This document shows positions 56,092 through 64,000 of a DNA stretch of 64,000 nucleotides, in pieces. A model generated the notes under the pieces. It was not told the DNA's origin. It saw only the letters and a list, made by a program, of their open reading frames with translations, and made no database searches. The stretch is from Cladorrhinum sp. PSN259 (taxonomy: Eukaryota > Ascomycota > Sordariomycetes > Sordariales > Podosporaceae). The stretch covers positions 1-64,000 of the forward strand of contig MU867142.1 in assembly GCA_033725935.1 (NCBI GenBank), written 5' to 3'. Position numbers and translations under genes: made by a program. The first letter of the stretch is position 1; each line of letters opens with the position of its first letter.

Positions 56092-57202
56092 TTATGCCAA
56101 AATCTTGTCAGTGCTTCCGAGGCCAGCAGAACCTTTTTGAATGCTATGCAGAGTGTATCCACCCTTGGCCAGCTGGCTGTCTCCCAAGCCTGTTCCCCTC
56201 AGTGTAGTCCCTGCTGACCCAAAGGGGGTTGCCGCGCCGCTCTTTCCGCGGGATGTGCCGAGTCCAAGCTTGGGGAGCCAGGCAGTAATGAGCTTCTTAA
56301 GACGCATGGCGCAGCCGCAGACGATGCCGAGATTAACTTCGACGAGTGACCATACACCGAGAATGCCCTCCTGGTAGGTGATGTCAGGGTTCGTGACGAG
56401 GGCCCTGACGTAGGGAACACGGGCGATGGAGCAGATGACGACTCTGGACGGACTGTTAGCGCCAAGAAATGCTTGTTGCGGGGGGCAAGAGGGAACATAC
56501 CCTGAACCGACGGTAAGAATGGCGGCAACAGACATCTTCTGCTTGGTCGACAAGTTGAGTTGAACAATGGTCGGGATCGGGGCAAGGATGACGCCAATGT
56601 CAGAGGCAATGTTGAGGATGGATTGCGCGAGGGCAACATCCATCAAGCACTTGGTTGTGCCTGCGCCGTACTTGGGGTTGCAAGGGCCGCCGGTGATGCT
56701 CGTAAGGGTTAGGGTATACGCAAAGATGCAGATTCCCATGGCAGCGACAGTGACGCGGTATGGGACGGATGAGTTGATTTGAAACAGAACAACCAGCATG
56801 GCCATCTTGGTGACTGCTGGGGTGATGAGGTACGTCAGTGTGTTTGGGAGTAAGATGGTGTTGAACTCCATTAGATCCTCCAAGGAGAGCTCAAAGATGT
56901 GTCTGGCCCAGCCAACTCTCATCACTGCAAAGGGAGGGGTCAGCGATCTAGACAGGAAAAACCTGGGAGGAGCGGGGCTCACGTTGAACCAGTGTTATCA
57001 TGTAATACAACGCGAGACCGTATGCTATAGTAAGAATAATGAGATCCAGCTCGAACTGCTTGACAATCTTGATGGACTGAACATATCGCAGAACCAAGAA
57101 GAATGTTGCAAAGAAAAACGTGATGGCGAAGGCCACAACTGTTCCAATCTGGAGCGAGTTGTAGGGCGCACCCACAATCGACACTGGTGATAGGCCTTCC
57201 AT
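56092..57202 (-). CDS. Fungal rhodopsin-domain integral membrane protein
   Basis: Exons 57202-56983, 56924-56501 and 56443-56092 join in frame to 331 residues; introns are 58 and 57 bp (GTGAGC...TTGCAG; GTATGT...GTCCAG with a GCTAAC branch). I start at MEGLSPVSIV because it leads straight into helix 1; an in-frame ATG lies 60 bp upstream. Hydrophobic segments include TVVAFAITFFFATFFLVLRY, DLIILTIAYGLALYYMITLV, a KMAMLVVLFQI helix, the conserved GGPCNPKYGAGTTKC loop, NIASDIGVILAPIPTIVQL, and a last segment with EVNLGIVCGCAMRLK. The LLPNTLTYLITPAVTK block resembles the WYAxxxLTKxS site of the family. The tail is Gly/Ser-rich. It is the third family member here, with lower similarity to the other two than they have to each other. 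Confidence 0.83.
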
Positions 57203-58245
57203 GTTGACTCGAGTTGTTGGACTTCTGCGCAGTCCTTCACATGAACTGAAATGAACTCGCAAGAAGACGGAACCTGGCCGTGCTGCTGACTGTTGAGTCG
57301 ATTGACGTCAATGTCAAATGAGTGTGGTGAGTTGGCGCATCAGGAACAACCAAAGATCTTTGGAACTGATGGGTTATGGATGAATAAAAGTGATCAAGTG
57401 CTGAGAATAAAAATTTCCGTTGAGCAATTCCAAACCCATGTCACCAAGCTGTCTGCCCCCTTTTCCAAACTTTTGCAATGTTGCAACGCATTCAGAACCC
57501 GGTTCCCCTGTGTCGGCAACACCTGCTCAGGAACCGTGTGAGTGGACCAAACCAACCGGAACGTTTCCTGTCAAAAAAAAAGTCGCTCGAGTAGGTAATC
57601 ATGTAAGGCTCGAATCCAAGTCATTGAACCCCTCAATCGCGGTGGAGCACGCTTCATGGAATTTGGCGAGCCGTTGAAAGGAATGGGAGCATCTGAATGG
57701 ACCAAATGTCGGTAGTGCCGAATGCGCGATGGAGCGTGGGAGAGCCAAGGAGAATGGGATGTTGTCGTTTGTTTTTCTGCTGCATCTCCTGAAAATCCCA
57801 CATCCAGTGGCACAACAGCACAAAAACTGAATCCATAATACACGCTATGCTGTGCACTAGTGCTGCAGACAAGTATCGCTAAAAATGACGGACGGATGGC
57901 TCATCCTTGGAAGCGGGTTCGGCCCCCAACCCGGTAGCGTTCTGTGTGGGGCGGAACAGTCGAGAGAAATGGACCGTGGGACCATGCCACTGAAGTCGGA
58001 GGTTATGTCGTTTCAAGGAGGGAGCAAATTTGCGTTTCAATGGTGCGAAGAAGCACGCCGGCGCGATGAAGCCTGCTGGCGATTTGTTTGCAGTAGATAA
58101 TGTCAGTCTCATGTCGTCGACATTGGCCGAGCCATGACCTGCATCGCTCGCCTCTTTTCCTCGCATAATCAAACACGCACAAGAAATATCGCCTCCCTTT
58201 TCATTTTGTGACGATTTCAAGCCCAAGGCAAGCACAGGACTCGAT
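57203..58245. other. Intergenic between divergent genes, no gene recognised
   Basis: Promoter region shared by the membrane-protein gene (minus) and the acyltransferase gene (plus). Short frames on both strands are not conserved-looking. A pyrimidine-rich CTCCCTTTTCATTTT lies about 50 bp before the acyltransferase start. Confidence 0.35.
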
Positions 58246-59938
58246 ATGGACAAGCTCTTTGGGCGTAAGCCACCGGCGGGACCGGTCCCAGGCGATCGGG
58301 TGGTGCCGCTCCACTTCTTCGAGAACAGCTTGCTGGTTCAGGGCAACAACATGGCTGTCTCCCTCGTCTTTGATCAGGTACTCGACCCAGAGAAGTTGCG
58401 GCAGGCACTTGAAGGGCTGGTAAGGCGGGAAGGATGGCAGAGGCTCGGAGGACGGTTGAGAAAAAACGTGCGTTTGTGGCATTTCCTTGGTCTTCAATTT
58501 TCATTCTCCTCAAAGTTGCACCAATACAACATGCCCCTGACCATCGTAATAACATGGTGGTATGGTACTGACACGCGGGAAACAGGCATCCGGCAAGATT
58601 GAGTGGCACGTCCCCAGTCAATTCACTGCCGAGAGGCCCGCAATCAACTTTTCCCACGTGGACCATGGAATGCCTGCCGCTTCCCATCATGCAGGATCTC
58701 GGATACCGGTCCCAAGCAACAGGCCTTCGGTCGTCGGCGACCCAGATGACCTGGCTGAGCTGGCTTGGGCTCCCGGGTACACGCCGAACGGCATCAAAGA
58801 CTATCTCACCTCGGATATGGCGGTCTTGGGCCTTCGGGTCAACTCTTTCACAGACAAGACTGTTGCTGTCCTCCAATGGCAGCATGTCGCCTTTGATGCT
58901 TTGGGGATGCAGTATGTCGTTGAAGGGTGGAACGCCATGCTCTGGGGCAGGGAAGACGAGATCCCCACTCCATGTGGACTCGACGCGGACCCGTTTGATG
59001 CTCTTGCACAGGGTACCCGGCCAGTGACAGAGCCCCATATCTTGACTGACAAGCGGGTCGGTATTGGAGGTATTCTCAAGTGGGGACTTGGTTATGGTGT
59101 TGACATGTTGGTGAGGGCCAAGGAGAATCGGATGGTCTGCGTGCCTGAGTCATATTGGCGGCCACAATTGGATAAGGCTCTGGCTGAGCTACGTGTCGAG
59201 ACAACTGAGAAGGGAGAAGACGTCTCGAAAGTTTTCTTGACGGAGGGTGACATCATGACGGCGTGGACCATGAAGAATGTCGTTGCCTCCATGGAGATGG
59301 ACCCGAACAGGACGGTAAGTTTCCAGAAGGCTTTCCAAGCTGTATGCATCTTGTTGCTAACTTTTGAGTCCAAGGTGGCCGGATCCATCGCAATGTCTCT
59401 TCGCAAAGCCTTTGAGGGCGACCTGATTCCCGAATCCTCCAAGAATCCGTACGTTGGCAATGCCTTTGGATGGAGCAACGTCCTTGTCAAGGCGGGAGAT
59501 GTCAACTCCAAGCCGTTGAGCTGGCTTGCGCGGGAAGTGCGACGGGCCATCAACGAGCAGGGGACGCGCGCACAGCACGAGGCGTATTATTCGATGGTGC
59601 GCACCTCGGGTACGGGCCTTCCAATCATCATCTTTGGCGATGGTGGCATGTACCAGGTGGGTTTCTCCAACTGGACCAAGGCCGGACTGTTTGACCTCGA
59701 CTTTTCGCCGGCGTGCAAGACGAAGACCGACAAGCCGTGCAAGCCGAGCTATGTGCAGGAGAACCACGGTCCCGTCAAGCCGGCTGATGGATTTTTTGTG
59801 CTTGGAAAGGACGACAAGGGCAATTACTGGACCTCGGCGTGTAAGGTGAAGGGTCAATGGGCCAAGTTCCAGGAACAACTTGACAAGGAGTTTGAGGTCG
59901 CGACAGAGAAAGCTGCAAGCGCGACCAAGCCGGAGTAG
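58246..59938 (+). CDS. BAHD-type acyltransferase (transferase family)
   Basis: Exons 58246-58467, 58586-59314 and 59375-59938 give 504 residues. Intron 1 is 118 bp (GTGCGT...AAACAG); intron 2 is 60 bp (GTAAGT, GCTAAC branch, CCAAG) and happens to be open in frame. The catalytic motif HVAFD (H-x-x-x-D) is at about 174-178, inside VLQWQHVAFDALGMQYVV. The second conserved region, normally DFGWG, is represented by NAFGWSNV and by a later DFSP stretch. N-terminal LVFDQVLDPEKLRQALEGLV and EGWQRLGGRL match the first strand-helix unit of the family. Fungal members transfer acyl groups from CoA to secondary metabolites (trichothecene 3-O-acetyltransferase is one). With the C6 factor and NmrA-like gene nearby it may belong to a small cluster. 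Confidence 0.85.
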
Positions 59939-61488
59939 GTGCGTTCAATTAGGAAGGTTGAGTGGTTGGCCCAAGACCCGTCGTCAGTCGGGAAGGTGTA
60001 GGTAGGTATCCCATAATCACGGTTGGGGATGGTATTCCCGGAAATGCGGGGTTCTCGCGCTTGCATTGCGTTTGTTGATGTAATTCAAGGGCGCTATAAT
60101 ATTAATAATGTTGTCTCTGAGACAGTCTGAGCTGCTTGAGTTTTGCTGTGTTCGTTCGACCCCTCGTGCCAAGTCACAACTTACAGGTGTCAAGGTTGTC
60201 AAATCTTCGGTCTCCACCCTCACTCCGGGAGCCTGCCCGGAAGTTTCGGTGGGACCTGATGAGATCATGCGGCCAATCTTTCTTTGTTAATTCAGAGCGT
60301 TATCGGGCATAACCGAAAGAAAAAACAAGAATCCACGCAAAGGCCAGAAGATAGGCCAACCTTCTTTTATCCATTAGATTTTCTTCAATTTGATGGATAT
60401 TTTGAATATGCTGGTTGATATCTTTAACTTTTCTGTACATTAGTAAATATTTCAGGCAAGGTTATATTTTAAGTGTTCGAAAACGACCTCCCCTTCCTTC
60501 CAGTATACGAGACGGTATTTCGGAGCCTTCGGTTGGTGTTTGCTACTGTAGCTATTGTTCTGTTTTGGGCGAGGTATCTTGCCTTATAGTATTGGACAGA
60601 ATGCTCGAATCAGGATTGATCGATCTGTTGGGTTACAAGGCAGGATTCTGTTAGCTAGCACGGAGACAAGACTCTCACGAATATGGAAGAAGGACTTACT
60701 GGTACGGGTCTCTCGAGACTTGCTTGCCCGGAGGTTCAAGTATGTTGTGAAAGGAAGAAGATGGGTGGGAGGATCGTATTTAAAGTGAAAGGTTTGCCTA
60801 GTGTGTGTGCCAGCTGGCCTTATCACCACATCTGGCAACGGTTGAAGCCATCCAGAGATCGTGGTTATGGGCGTCGTTGTGGCGCCTGCGACCAAGTCGT
60901 GGCAGATAGTCAATCGAGCCACGTAATGTGATAATCATGAGACATATATTGCATAAAATGGATTAGACTAGCAATATAACATATAATTGTTCGGGATTTA
61001 TTTATTTTTCTGGTTATGCACGATAACGCTGAAAGTTAAACAAGAAGAAATATGCATTAATTCAAGATACATATGAAAGCCTCGAAACTATGGGTCATAT
61101 CATCAATGCGCTAAATTTGAACCAGTCATGGCTTTCTTTCCCTGACGCAGGCATCCGAAGACTCCATTTTTGGCGTCGGCAATAACCCATCTCCAGATTC
61201 CAGTGCACTAAACCATAACAAACACAGCCCTTCCATTGCCTCAGCCCCGCCTCCGAAAGCATTTCTAAGAAAACAACTCAACCCTTTCCAAGACCTGGAA
61301 TACCCGCTTCTACAATGTCCAACGCACTTTCCGGATAAGAGTGCAAAGTGCAAATTCTTGCCGCTCTTCGTCGCGTTCAAACATCCCGCACTTCCGCGTC
61401 ATTCATTCCCTCTTGCAGATTGCCTTGTGCTGATATTTTGTGAAGGGGTCCCTCCCAGTGTCAGCCCGATTAATACCACGTGCTACTA
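59939..61488. other. Intergenic, no gene recognised
   Basis: Unique-looking DNA, AT-rich around 60360-60480 and 60930-61100. Short frames (60415-60654, 60584-60922, 61126-61380) lack motifs. Confidence 0.4.
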
Positions 61489-61686
61489 CTATCCCGACCC
61501 CTGAGAACCGAAAACAAACCCATACGTCGCCGGTTTCAAGGATTCCGGCACAAACGGTCCATACTTGGCGTCATCCACCCACTCGATGCCCAATATTTCA
61601 GCCAACTTCTTTGCGTTCTCTGTGCCCTTGTTGCCGACATTGCTCAGGAGGCTCTGAGCGAGGTACATGGGCTGGTGAGCTTCGCA
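61489..61686 (-). pseudogene. Possible orphan 3' exon of an unidentified gene
   Basis: A minus-strand frame after a TTGCGAAG-like acceptor reads PMYLAQSLLSNVGNKGTENA, then KKLAEILGIEWVDDAKYGPF and ends GFVFGSQGSG. It looks like a real protein C-terminus in composition, yet its upstream side is the C6 factor's 3' end, 67 bp away. It could be an alternative 3' exon, a small gene or a remnant; I do not recognise the family. Confidence 0.3.
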
Positions 61687-61752
61687 TGTCAACAACAAAT
61701 ATAAAGCCTGGATCATTGGACAAATCATATTCGCAGTTAGCAATTCTATTTA

Positions 61753-63555
61753 TTATCTTTTTTTGTTAAAATTGGGGGCGGTTGTAAACATTACCCTTCC
61801 TGTCTTCCCACCAGCCAGACTCAAGGGCCACAGCGAAGGGTTAACGGGCATGAAGCCGGCGCTTAACGCTACGTCGACGGCATCTTTGGCTACTTGCTCG
61901 AACTGGGCGATCCCGTCTCGGAGTTTGCGGAGGTCGGTGCAGCTGTTTTCGGATATTTGGCCGTCGAGAAATGTAACGAACCGTGAGAGGAGGAGAATGT
62001 CGGAGGGTGCTTCCGGGTGGGTTGGTTCTTTGCAGATGACGGCCAACAGACTAATAGAGGCCGAAAGTGGGTAAGAGAGGAGTGTCCAGAGGGTTGTGAA
62101 TGGAAGTTTTGGCGGGCATGATGAGATGAGGGTGGTAAGGATCGAGCGGGCGGAAGAACGGGACAGCGATTTGTGGTGGGCTGTTTGGGTGACTATTGCC
62201 TCATGAGTGGCGCCGGAACCCAAAAGTTGAAGTGTGAGGAGGCGGACGTGAGCCCAGGATAGCATGGAGAGAGCGTTGAAGAAGTGAAGGTGGAGGATAA
62301 GAGTGGGTAGCTCAATTTCCTTCGACATGGTCATTGAAGGGCTCTCGTTGTCTGATGGTCGGATCTCGAGTGGGATTCGAGAGCGGAATTGGTTCAGTTC
62401 ATGCTCGAGAAAGTCAAAGTCTGACGGTTGAGTTGTTGGGGAGTTGAGAAGGGCCGCGAGGCGTTGCTGAGCTTGAGCCAGCTCGGCGCGGAACCTGAAG
62501 ACATCGTCGGCATTTGCCACCGTCTCGGGTGCTGGAGGAAGACGCGGGGCGGGCTGCAACTCTGAAGAGGTATGAGTAGGGGAAACTCCTGCGTTGAGGG
62601 ATATCTCGGCATCGAGAGTAAAGGTTGCCCAGAAAATGCGGCTTTGATTCTCTTCATCGACCGGAGTTGGCACTCTCTCCTGGACGGTTCTGACTTGCAA
62701 CATCCTGATTGCCGTTGAGAGTAGAATCGCCATTGTCCTCATGTCTCCTGATCTTCGGATGAACAGGATCATAGCCATGACTGCTTGTGCTGCGCTGAGA
62801 CTCTCGCCCTGGAGCACGAGCTCGGGGAACACGGCATACGAGTTGCGGAAGAACACCCATCCGTACGCCCCGATCTTATGAAAGTAGTTGTTGTGCGACT
62901 TGAACAAAACTGCGCTGGCGATGATGGCGTTGAAAAGACCCTGCCACCAGGAACTGGGTGCTAGGGCGAGGGCATCCTGACGCTTTGACAATAGGGCGCC
63001 AAACCAGGAGTTTTGCAAGAAGGGAAGCTCGATGCAGATGTCCTGTACGTTCTTCTCAAGCAGCCAGATCTCTGCCTCCTGCGCGGCCAAAGGAGAGAAA
63101 CTAATTCTTTCCAGGGGTTTGGTGCACTCCTCTTCGTTCCAGCGGGTGAAACGGTCACTTATTGAGTCGAAGGGGGGGGTCATACCCTTTTGCTGGGCCG
63201 GCGATGGTGCGGGAGAGTTTTCATGCTGATTAGGTTGTATCTGCTCAGGGGTGACCGAAGTAGTGCCAGTGGTCTTTGACGATTCGGGCAACAATGACTC
63301 CACTGCAGCCAGTCGTTCCTCGAGTGCTTCGATCTTGCTCTTGCTTTTCCCCGGACCGCGAATCCTCCTGTTTTTAGCATACCCACAGAATTCATTCCGA
63401 CTCGCACATTGTGAGCACGTGGGCCTTTCGCCATCGCATTTCACCTTGGCGTCTCGACATCGAAAGCAGGCCTGATAGACGCGTGGCGGTGGTGGCGGCT
63501 CCCGAATCCGTGTTTCTTGTGTTTCTTCCATTGATGGTGATGATGAAGGACACAC
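61753..63555 (-). CDS. Zn(II)2Cys6 transcription factor
   Basis: A single exon of 600 residues. The zinc cluster ACFRCRDAKVKCDGERPTC, with SQCASRNEFC after it, has its six cysteines at 30, 33, 40, 47, 50 and 57, the exact CX2CX6CX6CX2CX6C spacing. A basic linker (KNRRIRGPGKSKSK) and a short coiled coil (IEALEERLAAVESLL, 77-91) for dimerisation follow. The middle (about 150-400) has WLLEKNVQDICIELPFLQNSW and a RAEL helix typical of the fungal-specific regulatory domain. An alternative start is eight codons downstream. It lies divergent from the NmrA-like gene, about 400 bp apart, and could regulate that gene and the acyltransferase; this is inference from position only. Confidence 0.9.
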   Translation of the reverse strand: MCPSSSPSMEETQETRIREPPPPPRVYQACFRCRDAKVKCDGERPTCSQCASRNEFCGYAKNRRIRGPGKSKSKIEALEERLAAVESLLPESSKTTGTTSVTPEQIQPNQHENSPAPSPAQQKGMTPPFDSISDRFTRWNEEECTKPLERISFSPLAAQEAEIWLLEKNVQDICIELPFLQNSWFGALLSKRQDALALAPSSWWQGLFNAIIASAVLFKSHNNYFHKIGAYGWVFFRNSYAVFPELVLQGESLSAAQAVMAMILFIRRSGDMRTMAILLSTAIRMLQVRTVQERVPTPVDEENQSRIFWATFTLDAEISLNAGVSPTHTSSELQPAPRLPPAPETVANADDVFRFRAELAQAQQRLAALLNSPTTQPSDFDFLEHELNQFRSRIPLEIRPSDNESPSMTMSKEIELPTLILHLHFFNALSMLSWAHVRLLTLQLLGSGATHEAIVTQTAHHKSLSRSSARSILTTLISSCPPKLPFTTLWTLLSYPLSASISLLAVICKEPTHPEAPSDILLLSRFVTFLDGQISENSCTDLRKLRDGIAQFEQVAKDAVDVALSAGFMPVNPSLWPLSLAGGKTGRVMFTTAPNFNKKR

Positions 63556-63834
63556 GTAATTGCGGACGTAGAAAGTTTCCGGACGCGATGCTTACCACTG
63601 ATGCCTGACTGTCGGATGCAATTATTTGTAGGATTTGCCAAGTCTCTTGCTGAGAAATAACAAAGCAGGGGCACCGTTGCTCCATTTGCCCAATCATCTT
63701 CTCGAAATAAAAACGGGGCTCCCGTGCGGAATCAATTTGGTTCCGAACCCATTTGTCAATACCACCCCCTGAAGGAAGGCCATGGTCTAAGCTGAGGCGG
63801 TCGTTACAGGATGGCCGTTCTCGACATCACCAAG

Positions 63835-63842
63835 TATAAAAG
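63835..63842 (+). promoter_or_regulatory. TATA box of the NmrA-like gene
   Basis: TATAAAAG lies 129 bp upstream of the start codon, followed by a C/A-rich leader with ACAACATCTACACAAACACC and a CAAAATCATCGCA context before the ATG. The rest of 63556-63963 has no gene. Confidence 0.6.
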
Positions 63843-63963
63843 TATCAACATACCCAGAGCTTGTGACAATATCTCCATCAAATCAACAACATCTACACAA
63901 ACACCCTGAACAACCCAGACATAAATCTTTACTCACAAAACTCCCCCAAGCAAAATCATCGCA

Positions 63964-64000
63964 ATGGCAATCGTCGCAGTCGCAGGTGGAACCGGCAACG
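63964..64000 (+). CDS. Start of an NmrA-like / isoflavone-reductase-like NAD(P)-binding protein (partial)
   Basis: Only 12 codons are present: MAIVAVAGGTGN. The hydrophobic strand followed by AGGTGN is the start of an atypical SDR Rossmann fold (GGTGxxG), as in NmrA-like and isoflavone-reductase-like fungal proteins. The gene leaves the window. The promoter at 63835 and the leader support the start. Confidence 0.6.
   Translation, partial: MAIVAVAGGTGN

Noticed and set aside
58217..59878. Frames up to 273 codons on the minus strand
   Set aside because: Antisense to the acyltransferase, which has the HxxxD motif and consistent introns.
1..64000. CRISPR array, bacterial operon signals, rRNA genes
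   Set aside because: None found; the tandem repeats seen are short satellites without spacers and the genes are eukaryotic with introns.

Overview
The window is nuclear DNA of a filamentous ascomycete (Pezizomycotina, probably Sordariomycetes). Intact genes have short introns of 50-75 bp with GTRNGT donors, CTAAC-type branch sites and YAG acceptors. The families are fungal: HET domain, PTH11/rhodopsin-domain membrane proteins, Clr5-domain proteins, Zn(II)2Cys6 factors and an NPP1/NLP protein. The repeats carry the C-to-T/G-to-A decay of repeat-induced point mutation (RIP): long frames kept free of indels but full of TAA/TAG. The species cannot be named from sequence alone.

Left part (1-33 kb) is an accessory, transposon-dominated compartment. 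Two copies of one chromovirus-type Gypsy element lie head to head (about 95-3623 minus; 3624-9690 plus). They are followed by an inverted LTR fragment, a RIP-mutated calcineurin-like phosphoesterase relic and a RIP-mutated berberine-bridge FAD oxidase relic. An intact two-exon NLP (necrosis-inducing-like) effector gene (12960-13825) has an 8-bp x14 satellite just upstream. Next come a Copia remnant, a Gypsy integrase remnant, the first exons of a Zn2Cys6 gene cut off beside a related LTR, an intact rhodopsin-domain membrane protein (22115-23425), and a RIP-mutated relic ending in a Q/N/G motif like fungal amyloid cell-death signalling motifs. Then follow an intact Clr5-TPR gene (27228-28002), a 0.94-kb non-autonomous DNA transposon, a Tad-like LINE ORF1 and a chitin-synthase-like relic.

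Right part (33-64 kb) is gene-rich. It holds a four-exon Clr5-ankyrin protein (34317-38387), an assembly gap (38671-38680), a HET-domain protein, a methyltransferase, a decayed unknown gene and a pseudokinase-like protein lacking the HRD and DFG aspartates. These are followed by an MDR oxidoreductase, two more rhodopsin-domain proteins, a secreted beta-propeller lectin-like gene with a one-base frameshift, a BAHD-type acyltransferase, a Zn2Cys6 regulator and the start of an NmrA-like gene. Two copies of one Tc1/mariner-type MITE (43793-44046; 54002-54346) lie here in opposite orientation.

Overall this looks like a fast-evolving region mixing host-interaction genes (NLP, lectin, PTH11-like receptors) with self/non-self and cell-death type genes (HET, Clr5-repeat proteins, the amyloid-motif relic). 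The right end (acyltransferase, C6 factor, NmrA-like) could be the edge of a small metabolic cluster. Exon coordinates are my own manual splice models; product names rest on motif recognition, not on database searches.
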